Source of the DNA: Bursaphelenchus xylophilus
Taxonomy: Eukaryota > Nematoda > Chromadorea > Rhabditida > Aphelenchoididae
Assembly (NCBI GenBank): GCA_904066235.2
Contig: CAJFCV020000001.1
Coordinates: 11,403,291 to 11,467,290, forward strand
DNA: 64,000 nt
Reading direction: 5' to 3'
Both the position numbers and the translations under genes were made by a program. The notes beneath the pieces are model-generated. The model saw only the letters and a program-made list of their open reading frames with translations. It did no database searches and was not told where the DNA came from. Positions 12,704 through 23,640 of the stretch are shown one piece after another (position 1 is the first letter of the stretch; the number at the start of each line of letters is the position of its first letter).

Positions 12704-14322
12704 CAGTGTGGGCCACCCGAAACTCCCAAGCGTAATTCATGTATTTCGGGCTCCAAAATTTGGAACGAAAATCTCAAAACTCAGTACGAAGAGCTCCGTA
12801 AATGTAGACGCGTCGTATTTGGTGGACAAGAAATGGGGTGCCTCGGCTTCAATTTGATACACTGCTCCACGAAATGATAGACGCACCCTGTTTTTAGCGA
12901 TTATTTTCCTTGTACTAAATGATATCGAATAATGTTCAACAGATGAAATGTGGCAAATTAAACGAGAAATCATGTCCCGTAGCAATTTTGGAACAACATT
13001 TTGTCTTGACTGAGATATGACAATTTTCGACTTTTTTGGGGTCCACAAAATGATAGACGCAATTAGGTAATTTTTTGTTTATTTAAAAGAATTTTGAGTC
13101 AACCTGCTCTTATTACACTTCCTCGTGTTCTCTGTAGTATTAGAAAGGTAATTACATTTATATCCGCCGTACTTCATCGACGCAGTGGCCTTATGAGCCA
13201 TTTCCGACCTTGTCCATGAGGTAAATATTCGGTTTGGAAAAAACTGCAGGTTATGCTGTTTTCTTGGGCGAAAAACTAGCTAATACTATCACATTATACG
13301 TGTAGATCTCACTGATAAAAAAAAGCGGCTTGCTCAAGGATCCCGAGCATTTTCTTGGCATATCATCTTCAACATGTAGCTACATTAATACTTTTAGACC
13401 TCCGAAATACCAAGGCGAATAAAGAGAATGACAAAATTTCATTTGCAAATTCGAACTGAGCATGCCTGAAAACGTAATGTTTTAATCATCAGCCGGTACA
13501 GAATAAATTTGGTCGGTAACGTCGTTCGACAAAAAAAAGTTCACAAAAATAGGCTTGTTTTTACAGGTTTATCTTTAATCAATCATGTGTCAATCATCAT
13601 GACATTTAAGCAGGCAATAAGTTGCGCGTTTAGGTTTGTTAACATGCTGAGTTTGATTTTCTGGGCAAAAAATTGGCATCGATAGTAATCTTCTGTACTT
13701 TTAGAGCCTATGAAGGTTACTGTAGAAGGTATACGGTAACTTAATGGTCGATTAAATGACTTCAAGCGAATCGGTATTGGTTTATTTTATGGCTTATATT
13801 TGCTACTAGTAACCTATGATGGTTTAAGATGGTTTTTGGCGAAAGCCAAATCGTTAATCATTTTTTTTTTTTCTCAAACCGAATATTTACCTCATGTACA
13901 AGGTCGGAAATGGCTCATAAGGCCACTGCGTCGATGAAGTACGGCGGATATAAATCTAATTACCTTTCTAATACTACAGAGAACACGAGGAAGTGTAATA
14001 AGAGCAGGTTGACTCAAAATTCTTTTAAATAAACAAAAAATTACCTAATTGCGTCTATCATTTTGTGGACCCCAAAAAAGTCGAAAATTGTCATATCTCA
14101 GTCAAGACAAAATGTTGTTCCAAAATTGCTACGGGACATGATTTCTCGTTTAATTTGCCACATTTCATCTGTTGAACATTATTCGATATCATTTAGTACA
14201 AGGAAAATAATCGCTAAAAACAGGGTGCGTCTATCATTTCGTGGAGCAGTGTATAACTTTTATATAAATAGGTGCATTATTGGCGGAGAAATACTTGAAT
14301 TAAGCTTGTGAGTTTCGAGTGG
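12704..14322. mobile_element. Older inverted-repeat element hosting a nested insertion
   Basis: The left flank (about 12704-12760) carries CAGTGTGGGCCACCCGAAAC. The right flank (about 14262-14322) carries its complement ending in GTGGCCCACCCTG followed by TA. The two match over about 40 bp including AAACTC-CAAGC-TAATTCA. They bracket the element at 12860-14251, so this looks like an older TIR element split by a younger one. Confidence 0.55.
12860..14251. mobile_element. Tc1/mariner-like element with about 385 bp terminal inverted repeats
   Basis: 1392 bp flanked by TA at 12858-12859 and 14252-14253. It starts CACTGCTCCACGAAATGATA and ends with the complement. The arms 12860-13240 and 13868-14251 are almost identical in inverted orientation. 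The unique centre of about 620 bp contains no transposase, so the element is non-autonomous. The identical short frames in both arms (minus 12737-13048, plus 14063-14311) are explained by the repeat, not by coding. Confidence 0.8.
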
Positions 14323-14330
14323 CCCACCCT

Positions 14331-15189
14331 GTACATAACATTATAAAAAACGTCTACTATATCTCTATATTTGATCCTAAAATCCTTCCACGAAAAATCT
14401 GAAAAACGCGTTGTGGAGGGAGAACAAATTAATTGGCCGGACACCTTTTTCGGGCCGCGAAAACCCCCCGAAAAGGTGGAATAATCAGCTTTTCGTTTCC
14501 CAGGCCTTATTAAGTAAAGTACCGCCGAAAACCAATAACTCGAGGGTCTGTGGGGACTTCAAACAGGAAATGGGAATTAGGCGCGAAGACTTGATTTCAA
14601 GACGTGAGAGTTTACCGTACGGGAGCATGGATTACAGGGAGGGATTAGGGGGGAAAGTTGGACACATGAGTGTATGGAGATGACGGGATAAAATAAGGTG
14701 GATCAGGAAATTGGAAAGGAAGTTTGAATTGATTGACGTGGAGGTATGTTTAAAATACGTTCATTGATCTGTTTACGGCTTGTCGTCAGAGCCTTTATTA
14801 GAGCGAAAGTAAAAAATTTGAGATTTTATGGCAAATTTTCAAAATTGGCCAAAGTTACGGCATAAATAGAGCTCTCAGTATAGTCCCTGCGATGACAACA
14901 ACTTGTCTAGATATTTACTAGTAGTAGAGGTCTAGTCTAATAAAAAACCTCATTTTGAAAACTTTCCGGTCTTCCAATGACTCAAATCTTTGGTAAAAGG
15001 CGTAATACTAACTCTAATAGAAGATAAAATTGATAACAATTGTCGTGCTCAAATTACTATCCAATCTAAATCATATATTCTCATCATCATAACCCTTAAA
15101 ATATCCATAACGTTCGTCGGCAAAAGTACAAAAAAATGTTAAAGATGCTTAAACCGCTTCCTCATTCTTTGCCTCCCCTCCCAACCCAC
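14331..15189. other. Interval without a recognisable gene
   Basis: AT-rich DNA between the nested TIR element and the exon at 15190. An open frame on the plus strand (14411-14683) lacks supported ends. Nothing else was recognised. Confidence 0.4.
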
Positions 15190-15349
15190 CTAAATCTCCG
15201 CGGTTTGAGAACGTTTTTGAAGAATCTGCAGGAATTCCTCTAAACTGTTCATTAGCGATTCCAACGTGCTCTCAGCGCCAACCGAAACCGTCTCCAACTT
15301 CTTGAAACGCACAAAACCAAACACTAAACGGTTGAAAGGCAGTCGAAAA
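15190..15349 (-). CDS. C-terminal exon of an unrecognised protein
   Basis: A minus-strand exon starting after the acceptor TTTTCGTCAG (AG at 15351-15350) and ending in TAG at 15190. It encodes about 53 residues including LPFNRLVFGFVRFKKLETVS and ends in an amphipathic segment SLEEFLQILQKRSQTAEI that could form a helix or coiled coil. No upstream exon could be placed with confidence, so this is the tail of a gene or a chance frame with good composition. The family is not recognised. Confidence 0.4.
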
Positions 15350-16311
15350 CTGACGAAAAGCTCGGGCGTTGGCAAGTGACGAAGAAATTATATTATACAT
15401 GATGAGGTGACCTAATTGTAAGGTTAAAAGCACAACCTTTCCTTAGGGGCAGGTCGGCTGTTAGCTCAATATGTATAGCCAATATTAAACCATTTTGACT
15501 AGCTAGGCCTTGAGTTGACATGGCAGCCAAAAAGATTGTTCCGTCTGGATAGCCAAAAACTTGGATCGGCTAGCCAAAATGTCAAAATGGCTGCATAGCT
15601 TTTAAAAAAAAATATAACTGGTATAAAAGAGAAATAATGAATTTCTTAAATGGCTAGCCAAAACCTGGATCGATTGGCCAAAGCTCCAAATATCCGAAGG
15701 TTTTGATGTCAAGTGTAATATAAAAGATGCCCGAATATAAATATTTGAAGACCCTCTTGTGGAAGTCGATGACTAATGGAGCCGTTGCCAGATGAGATTT
15801 GGATTCCCATCTACTTCAAGCCGGATTTCTTACGTTTTTTTTTTTTTTTATTTTAATGATGTTATCCGTGATGAGCATTCATCAAATAAGGCGGTAAAAG
15901 CGCCAATTAATCATGTTTTATGCAAGAAAGAACTAGTAGGGACCTAGATGAAGTGGTACTTTCAGTGCAGTCAGTCTTGTTTTGCGGCTAGTAATTTGAT
16001 TTATATGGGGAAAATGACATGGGCTCCGGTTGACTCATCTAGTACAATATCAATTGGTCGACACAAGTTAGATTTCTGTTGAATGTCAAGCATTACGGGA
16101 TATTTTTTGCTCGATTTTTTAACAAAATTTTGGCGTATTCAAAGTGCAAAAATTTAACGGTTTGATCATGCGCCAATTTCTATGCATAGCTATGCTTTCG
16201 CACCCACAAAAGTGCTATACATTTCAACCTCATTCGAAGACCGGTTGTCCATTACATTCCACACCTCATTTCTCTCGGATTTTCAATCAATCGGCCGGTT
16301 CATGGCCAGAA

Positions 16312-17249
16312 ATGTTCCTTCTGGCCATTATTACTCTACTTTTGGGATACGCTTTGTGCATACAATGCAGTAGAAGCCGTTATTCGAGCAAACGGAGCAG
16401 TGTGAGTATAAGATCGCAGACGACTTCGTCGAGGAAGCCGAAGAAAGAGATCAAACCCACCATCACCTCGGCTTGTTGTGAGGCCGGAGGGACCACTGCC
16501 AATCAGGATCGGATCTCCGTCAAACCGTTGAGGTAAGAAGAGATCTTGAGGCTGTTTTAGAGAGTTTTTCTACTAGACACACCTTTATTTTCGTTGCCTT
16601 TGATCATTTTTTATATTATCCATAACGGATTTTCTTACATCGAATCTTATTACTGCGATTTCTCGACAGTAGACGTGGCTATCGGACGATAAAACTCGAT
16701 TTTTTGTCAAAAAACGTAACCATGATGGATAATATAAAAAAATTCAAAACGAAAAGTTAAAGGTGTACCTAGTACAGTGGCGGACCTGATCCAATGGCAA
16801 AAAACGTTCCATTTTGCATCCGAAAAGTATCAAAAATGTAGCAAAATACCCCCTTCTCCAAGTGAAAAAACTCCAATTTCAAAAGCGCGCCCGTTCCCTT
16901 TTGTGAGGCGTTCTTCAAAACTGGGGGTTTTCAGTTGGAGAGGGAGGTATTTTGCTACATTTTTGATACTTTTCGGATGCAAAATGGAGCGTTTTTTGCC
17001 ATTGGATCAGGTCCGCCGCTGTACTAGCTACACTTTTAACTTTGCGGTTTTGAATTTTTTTATAATATCCATCATGATTACATGGGTTTTTGACAAAAAA
17101 ATCTAGTTTTAATGTCCGATAGCCATATCCACTGTCTAGAAATTGCAGTAATAAGACTACACACCGCATATACTATCTTATTTTTTAGACAAATGGACCA
17201 AGAAAGTGCGCTGAGCCGCTCCCTGATCTCCCCTTCCACTGCCCGCTAA
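16312..17249 (+). CDS. Small single-pass membrane protein, unrecognised
   Basis: Two exons, 16312-16532 and 17189-17249, with donor AG|GTAAG and acceptor TTTTTTAG, phase-consistent, giving 93 aa. The protein starts with a hydrophobic helix (MFLLAIITLLLGYALCIQC). This is followed by a Ser/Arg/Lys-rich cytosolic-type tail (SRSRYSSKRSSVSIRSQ) and ends SALSRSLISPSTAR, which suggests a type III or signal-anchored membrane protein. An in-frame upstream ATG at 16168 would add 48 residues with Cys and His but a poorer start. The intron is almost entirely an inverted repeat (about 16640-17156) with a MITE at its centre. The family is not recognised; coding status is judged from frame, splice sites and composition. 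Confidence 0.55.
16640..17156. repeat. Outer inverted repeat around the intronic MITE
   Basis: The arms 16640-16772 and 17024-17156 are complementary, sharing TTATTACTGC, GGCTATCGGAC and CATGATGGATA. They enclose the CAGTG/TA MITE at 16775-17021 so that the MITE occupies the centre of a larger palindrome. The arms also contain the dispersed ATGGATAATATAA motif. Confidence 0.7.
16775..17021. mobile_element. Palindromic MITE, CAGTG/TA family, copy 3
   Basis: 247 bp, flanked by TA at 16773-16774 and 17022-17023. It starts CAGTGGCGGACCTGATCCAA and ends with the matching complement. It lies in the intron of the small membrane protein gene. Confidence 0.8.
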
Positions 17250-17380
17250 AAGCCGTATCGTTTTGAATTCCACCATCCTAACGGTGTTTTTCATGGATTC
17301 TGCAAATAAACTCTCCACTTCAATACTATATAAATTAAGTCCGTTATATCTCTCCATCTAGTACAATATAAAATACCCCA

Positions 17381-17592
17381 TTATTTTTTCAAAAAGCACG
17401 GGAAAGTGTTGTAACTCTGCTCTCCCGGCTGAAGATCTCGAACAGTCATTGAAAGGTCATCATTGAACATGATGCGACTCCTTTTCTGCACCAAATATGC
17501 GTCCAATCGCATCGCGGATAAAGCGTAGTCCATGTATTCCGCCGACAATTGAACCTGAATATCCGTCGTTTCTTTGGGCGGGGTCTGGTCGA
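17381..17592 (-). CDS. Last exon of an unrecognised minus-strand gene
   Basis: Acceptor TCCATTTCAG ends at 17593. The exon runs to TAA at 17381 and encodes about 70 residues: DQTPPKETTDIQVQLSAEYM, a helical LSAMRLDAYLVQKRSRIMF, and the C-terminus ending NTFPCFLKK. It is convergent with the small membrane protein gene 130 bp away. Upstream lies the composite palindrome, so the preceding exon is either inside the palindrome (exon-like segment near 18755-18885, minus strand) or beyond it. The family is not recognised. Confidence 0.45.
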
Positions 17593-18323
17593 CTGAAATG
17601 GACATAATGAACGAGAGTCGAGAGAAAGCTAACAAGGGAATGGTCTGAACTTCCCCCAGCGTTAAAGTCCGAGGTTCTCCAAGCCAAGGCGCAAATAAGG
17701 AATGTTCCCGCTGTGGGACCCAACACGGCGGGTCTCTCTCGCTAAAAAATAAAAAAAATATTTTTTTATTGTTTGAAATGGTACAAAGAAGGTGAAAGAT
17801 GAGTGACGATCACTGAAAAAAAGGTATGTTTTTTGTGTTTTCTGATTTAGGGCAGCTCGGCAAAAATTTTTACGACAGCTGATCCAAGATTTTTTGTGTT
17901 TTGGGCGAATGAGGGTAATTTTGGACATTCCTAAGCATGAAAATGGGTGTAGCTTTCCAAAGAACCATCCAGGAGTGACGTTGATCGAGTTTTTGCCAAG
18001 TTAGAGTCAATCCCTTCAGCAAACTACCTAGTATAATATAATTTTTTCCAGGATTTTGAATTGGAATGCAGCCAGACGGCTAAATTTCACCGCAAGGACT
18101 CGCTGAAGCCAGAAGAAGAGACGAAGCCATTCAAATTCCATGTGGATGGCTTTTTCCGAAGCTGATGTCAACGTCGAAAAGGTGAGTTTTTCTTGGTTTT
18201 CACCTTTTAGGTAGGGAAACCCATTGCTCCTTGAGCAAGGCAATGGGTATGGCCTCTCAATCATGCTATCTAGAATGCGGTTGCTTCATCTTGCGCCACA
18301 TCAGACCCAATGTTTCTTATATA

Positions 18324-18661
18324 TAATTTTTACAGGAAAACCGGCCCATTCGCCTCCCATGCCCGCCAGCCTCATCTAAAGAGCTCAGTAAAGACAGGTT
18401 CAACAATATCCAGGTCAACGGTATAATATTTTATGATTAATATCAAAACATTTGGTGTGTTTTTACAATAATAAATTGATTCGGTTCTCCTCAGTGTTTG
18501 CCATCGATGAGACCTTCTTTATCGCCCATATACTGTCCCAGACGTTTCGCATCGTCGAAGCTTCGCGGTCGGGGAGCGTTTTCACCTGCAAAAATTATAT
18601 TACACTAGAAACAACAGTGGGCCTGATGTGGCGCAAGATGAAGCAGCCGCATTCCAGATAG
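18324..18661 (+). other. Open exon-like segments in the spacer of palindrome A
   Basis: On the plus strand an acceptor (TTTTTACAG at about 18323) is followed by a frame ENRPIRLPCPPASSKELSK, a possible donor G|GTATAA near 18421, an acceptor TCTCCTCAG near 18493 and a frame VFAIDETFFIAHILSQTFRI to TAG at 18659. On the minus strand the same DNA also stays open (SFDDAKRLGQYMGDKEGL). I cannot say which strand, if any, is translated. It could be a captured gene fragment. Confidence 0.3.
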
Positions 18662-18754
18662 CATGTTTGGGAAGCTAAACCCATTGCCTTGCTCAAGGAG
18701 CAATAGATTTCCCGACCTAAAAAGTGAAAACCAAGAAAAACTCACCTTTTCTTT

Positions 18755-18885
18755 GTTGACATCAGCTTCGGAAAAAGCCATTCCACATGGAATTTGAATG
18801 GTGTCGTCTCTTCTTCTGGCTTCAGCGAGTCCTTGCGGTGAAATTTAGCCGTCTGGCTGCATTCCAATTCAAAATCCTGGAAAAA
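18755..18885 (-). pseudogene. Exon-like block repeated in both arms, intact only here
   Basis: The minus strand, after TTTTTTCCAG, reads DFELECSQTAKFHRKDSLKP and continues to HVEWLFPKLMSTKK before a GTGAGT donor (131 bp). The mirror copy on the plus strand (about 18051-18180) lacks one base in the GTGGAATGG stretch, so the same frame stops. The block therefore behaves like an exon with one intact and one broken copy. No family was recognised. Confidence 0.35.
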
Positions 18886-19430
18886 ATTATATTATACTAG
18901 GTAGTTTGCTGAAGGGATTGACTCTAACTTGGCAAAAACTCGATCAACATCACTCCTGGATGGTTCTTTGGAAAGCTACACCCATTTTCATGCTTAGGAA
19001 TGTCCAAAATTACCTTCATTCGCCCAAAACACAAAAAATCTTGGATCAGCTGTCGTAAAAATTTTTGCCGAGCTGCCCTAAATCAGAAAACACAAAAAAC
19101 ATACCTTTTTTCAGTGATCGTCACTCATCTTTCACCTTCTTTGTACCATTTCAAACAATAAAAAAATATTTTTTTTATTTTTTTGCGAGAGAGACCCGCC
19201 GTGTTGGGTCCCACAGCGGGAACATTCCTTATTTGCGCCTTGGCTTGGAGAACCTCGGACTTTAAGGAAAATGACTGGTACAGGTGGATAGAGCAGGTCG
19301 ACTTTGGTAGAAAAAGGCAATTTCCAGCTGCAAAATAAGCACCGCCGACGAGAAAAATCGACCGAAAGTTCCGAAAAAATTTCCTCTTTCTCTTCCCTCG
19401 GAAAAGAAGAGGAGCATCTAGTGGTTCGGT

Positions 19431-19485
19431 TGGTCGAGTGGATAGAGCGTCCGCTCGATATCCTTTTGGGGGTTGGTTCGATTCC
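19431..19485 (+). repeat. tRNA-like A and B box pair (SINE-like head)
   Basis: An A-box-like TGGTCGAGTGG at 19431-19441 and an exact B box GGTTCGATTCC at 19475-19485 have tRNA-like spacing. The acceptor and T-stem bases do not pair properly, so this is a degenerate tRNA-derived sequence, not a functional tRNA. The inverted copy is at 19932-19986. Confidence 0.4.
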
Positions 19486-20210
19486 GGGGCAGCGCGAGTG
19501 GCTATGATAAGGCTTCAGTGACCAAGATAAACGCTTGTGAACAAAAAAAATTATTTTTCAATTTTTAGATTTTCTAGAGATCATAAAACACATAAAGAAA
19601 AAGGATTTCCATGTAAATTCCGCCAATTTTTCTAGAGGATTCCAGAACGTTCCCAATAAGGAGCAAACTGAAGCACATCTTGAGCACATCGTGGGTTTTG
19701 ACAAACGTCTACTAGTGTTCGGAAAACAGACAGTCCATGACTAGGTCATTGGATATGACTGGAACCGTTCTGGAATCTTACAGAAAAAATGGAGGAATTT
19801 GCATAGAAATCCTTTATTATTATGTGTTTTATGATCTCTAGAAAATCGAAAAATTGCAAAATATTTTTTTTTTTGTTCACAAGAGTTTATCTTGGTCACT
19901 GAAGCCTTATCATAGCCACTCGCGCTGCCCCGGAATCGAACCAACCCCCAAAAGGATATCGAGCGGACGCTCTATCCACTCGACCAACCGAACCACTAGA
20001 TGCTCCTCTTCTTTTCCGAGGGAAGAGAAAGAGGAAATTTTTTCGGAACTTTCGGTCGATTTTTCTCGTCGGCGGTGCTTATTTTGCAGCTGGAAATTGC
20101 CTTTTTCTACCAAAGTCGACCTGCTCTATCCACCCGTACCAGTCATTTTCCTTAACGCTGGGGGAAGTTCAGACCATTCCCTTGTAAGATTGAAATGAAA
20201 AAAAAATTTT

Positions 20211-20794
20211 ACAAGGAAAGTACTTCAATGGGGTTTGGAGTTACAGGTCGAGACGTATATCAAAAAATCCGCAAATTTTTTCTGATTCAGAATATGTAAA
20301 AGTTAGCTGCCTAATTTTCGTTTGTAAGGGTGAAAAAATCCTCAGAAGTTTTCTCGCAACACCACGCAAATGCCTTTTTGACCAAGTTTTTTACCAAATC
20401 AAAAGCTTTGTTTTGAGCTAAAGTGAACCCAGACATCTTGACAAGCCTTAAAATATCAAATTCGATTAATATTACACCTTTTAAGGTACTAATTAAAATT
20501 GGTAGTTCCAATATAAAAAAGGGGAATTTGTGTTTTTTAATCAAATTCGATATTGTAAGGCTTGTCAAGATACCAGGGTTTACTTTAGCTCAAAACAAAA
20601 CTTTTGAATCGGCAAAAACTTGGTCAAAAAGGCATTTGTGTGGTGTTGCGAGAAAAGTTCTGAGGATTTTTTCGCCCTTACAAATCACAATCAGGCAACT
20701 AACTTTTACATATTCTGAATCAGAAAAAATTTACGAGTTTTTTGATATACCACTCGACCCGTAACTCCATACCCCATAAAAGTACTTTCCCCGT
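20211..20794. mobile_element. Foldback element copy 2 (FB family)
   Basis: The ends are ACAAGGAAAGTACTTCAATG and the complement near 20785. The arms contain the family blocks GTTACAGGTCGAG, TTTTTCTGATTCAGAATATG and CTCGCAACACCAC. The centre is near 20500. It lies downstream of the DNA-binding-like gene at 20855. Confidence 0.75.
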
Positions 20795-20854
20795 TAGATT
20801 AATCATCTAAAGTAATATAAATCAAGCCAAAATTCGATACTTTTTCTATCAAAA

Positions 20855-21601
20855 TCAATGTAAATCCCATGAAAGAGTCCACATACCCTCTGTTTTTCTT
20901 TTCTTTGATCTCCGGCGTTCCTTTTGAGGTGGAGTTGGCTCTCTGATTAGATTAATCAAGGCATCATTCAGAAGATTTGGAATAGCTGGAAGATCAGGCT
21001 CCGGTGAGGTTGAAGTTGACGGAAAACTACTCGATGAGGATTCCGAGGAATTATCTTGATTCGAACGTTCCATTTGAGGATTTGGCGACGTTAGAGCGAT
21101 AACTCGCGGATGCCCGGGATGCAAAGCTCGGAGAATGGCAACATCCACCTGAAAACAGGCCGAAAGTAATGCTATACCATCTTCACAGCTTCTATTGACC
21201 TTATTACTCAATAAAAAGCTCAGAAATACAATTCTAAATAATTTTTTCCTCATGGATAACATCAGATGTCAAGTACAATATAAATTTACCTCAGAAAACG
21301 CTTCCGCAGTCTCCAACCTTTCACCAGCACTCTTGGTCGTTGTCCTCCACCATTTTTCGATATCAAAATCCTTGGGTATCCGCGGGAATTTGGCACAAAA
21401 GCTTTGGGAAATGGCGGAGATCAGTTTATTTTTGGATAATCTGGACACTTTTGTCGCCACTCCTTTCAAAAGCAATGTTGATCCCTTTCTTCCGAGTAAA
21501 AATTTATGGCATGGGGCCATCAGTTCGACAAGAAAGATGGCTTCTTCATCCATCAGATCAGTTTTGGACCTTGTCGTAGGCCCTGTTGCTGGAGAAGCCA
21601 T
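20855..21601 (-). CDS. Two-exon protein, possibly SANT/Myb-like DNA-binding
   Basis: Exon 1 is 21290-21601 (ATG at 21601, 104 codons, phase 0). The intron runs from GTAAAT at 21289 to TGTTTTCAG. Exon 2 starts at 21148 and reads on to TGA at 20855, giving 201 aa. Residues 17-95 form a helical, basic domain with KFPRIPKDFDIEKWWRTTTK, reminiscent of SANT/Myb-type or zeste-like DNA-binding folds; this assignment is weak. Residues about 105-120 read VDVAILRALHPGHPRVIAL, followed by a Ser-rich acidic stretch (NQDNSSESSSSSFPSTSTS) and a basic tail ERRRSKKRKTEG that looks like a nuclear localisation signal. A good donor (G|GTATGT at 20886) may end exon 2 earlier, with a further exon not seen. The intron holds a dispersed-motif copy at about 21271. 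Confidence 0.55.
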
Positions 21602-22379
21602 TCGATCAGGAAAAATTTGACCGAAAAATACTCTGGATGATCTAATTGAACACCTAGTATTTTACATAGACAATTTTCCACCCATATCTGTATCTTCTCG
21701 GACAAAAACAAATATTAAAACATTATGCCAAGATCTATTTTGCATTCATTGTTTTCGTGGTGGGGTCTAGCTGGAAAAAGGTAAAGTGTTCAAAAAGTCT
21801 TGTGGATCATTGGAAAAATAAACGTAGTCCCTCATTTTGGGTTCGAAGAATTTATTTCAGGTTTCTGCATAGCAAATATATGAGATTTTTAGTGAAACAT
21901 CTGGCGTTTCATGTACAACATAAAATTGATTAAAGTGGCGGTGATAAAGAGATCAAACTCTTTTTTAAGGCATTTTACAACGAATAACAGTCATATAAGA
22001 GAGTTTTGGTTGATTTTCTTGTCTTAAAGGGGTTGAAAATCAAGTTTTCGCAAGTTTTTTACATTAATATTGGCATTTTTAGAAATCAGGCCAAACTTAT
22101 CGCCAACTTATTGTAATGTGAACAACGTAGATGCCTTCTTTGTTGATTTTCGGGGTCCTCGATGAATAAATCGCCCCTAAAACACAATTTTACTTTGATT
22201 TTCAACTGTTTTTTTGTTGCTTTGTCCCTTTTCTCGAGTGTAATATCACTTTCCGAGTATTAAATAAAAGTAACCGTTCCTTCACCCGATCCATCACACT
22301 CTCTTTTGTTTTTTATACAGTAACAAAAACGCCTTCTCTTGCTGTCGATAATTTATGACATTTCCCCCCACCGTTCCCG

Positions 22380-23640
22380 TCCTCCTCCTCCACATTCGTT
22401 GGGCGCGAATCGCCGCCGTCTAGACATTATAAAACGCTGGTGGAGACGTCTAGACGAGGCGAGCGAGCGAACGAACGAACGCACTGACCCTGTGGGGCTC
22501 GGAAGGGAGTTTTTGTCGAGCGGCGGACCCCGCGGAAAGTGAAGCGGGAAAATCGGAGCCGAAATAGTGAGGGTGGCGGGATAGACGGCAGACAGCGAAA
22601 GACTGATTCGAATAGTCGAAAACAAAACCATTAGTTACAGCATTCCTTCAACGACACCCTCTGCGAAAAAAATACGCCCAGAGAGCGCGCGAAAACAACG
22701 AGACGGCAGAGAGCGAAAGAAAAAAAGAAAAACCGGGCTAGAAGGTCAAAAAAGCCTCCGAATTTCGTTGAAAAACAACGCTGCGAAGTGGAGATGATGG
22801 ACAAGGGAAGCGTATTGGATTACCAGAACAAGTTCGGTGCGAATTTGAAAAACACGAAGGTGTTCTTGGGACTTGAGACGGAAAAAATGACAAAATTTTG
22901 GTTAAAATAAAGCTTTTTTGGTCGCAAACTGCCTTAAAAGGTGGCGTAAATGTGGTCAAGTTGTATTGCGAGGCGTAAAAATTCATAAAAAGTATATTTT
23001 GTGACATAATTTCGCCGAAAAATACCATTAAAATCGATGAGAGTGTGATTTTTTATGCGAACACCCCGAAAGACGACGTACTTCGAGGAGGCCCCATACA
23101 TTCTCGCGGTCATTTTTTACGACAAAAACAAGTGGAGAGAGCGCTGACTTCGCGGAGACCCCGATTCCACGCGCTCCATTGCCTACAGAGCCATCCGCAG
23201 CCGAGAGTTGGGCGGATCGGAGGAGACGGCCGAACCGAGAGAGCGCGGCCATTCGGGAGAGCGGCGACGTCGCCGCCACGAAGCGAATGTCTAGACGGTC
23301 AATGGGGGACGAAGGAAGAAGAAGAAGAAGAGTGGGGGGCAAAAAGAGAGGAGATTCCGCCGTAAAAAAGGCGAGGAAAGACGAAGAAACACCAAGTTTT
23401 TGCGCTTTTGGTCGTATATTTGCCCTCCGACTACTACTGCTTTCCCCATTTGCAGGTCGCGGAAGGCGAGGATTCAATTTTTACGTTTCGGATCCCCCCT
23501 CCTCCCTAATCCTTTTCGCTTCCTCCTGAACTCCGCTTTCTGTTCGGGTATCAGTTGGTCAGTGGGATGGATGGACGCCCATCTTTTTATCGATTTCCGT
23601 CAAGTTGCACTTTCCGCCGCTAGTATACGATCCGGGGGGC
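22380..23640. other. GC-rich island, promoter-like, no assigned gene
   Basis: A sharp rise in GC against AT-rich flanks, with repeats of GAGCGAACGAACG. Several frames are open on both strands because stops are rare. A candidate start is ATGATGGACAAGGGAAGC at 22795 (40 codons, weak donor-like GTGTTC after about 22 codons). I cannot connect it to downstream exons, so no gene is called. Confidence 0.3.

Larger units (their letters stand above)
17633..20186. mobile_element. Composite nested palindrome
   Basis: The outer ends, 17633-17663 and 20156-20186, are inverted copies of each other (CAAGGGAATGGTCTGAAC and following). Inside are two abutting palindromes. Palindrome A is 17664-19266, with arms to about 18323 and from about 18597, and about 275 bp unique spacer. 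Palindrome B is 19266-20158, with arms to about 19655 and from about 19755. A begins TAAAGTCCGAGGTTCTCC and ends with its complement; B begins AAGGAAAATGACTGGTACAG. Each arm of A carries an exon-like block with splice-like ends. Each arm of B carries a tRNA-like promoter pair. No transposase is visible. Confidence 0.7.

Noticed and set aside
12737..14311. Peptide MWTPKKSKIVISQSRQNVVP found twice
   Set aside because: It is encoded in both arms of the long terminal repeats of one element; no domain or start context.
19431..19506. Functional tRNA gene
   Set aside because: A and B boxes are present, but acceptor, anticodon and T stems do not pair; kept only as a tRNA-derived repeat.
20311..20764. 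Conserved protein fragment shared with 1771-2112, 47237-47488 and 60733-60954
   Set aside because: The conservation is that of the foldback element DNA; frames are broken differently in each copy and occur on both arms.
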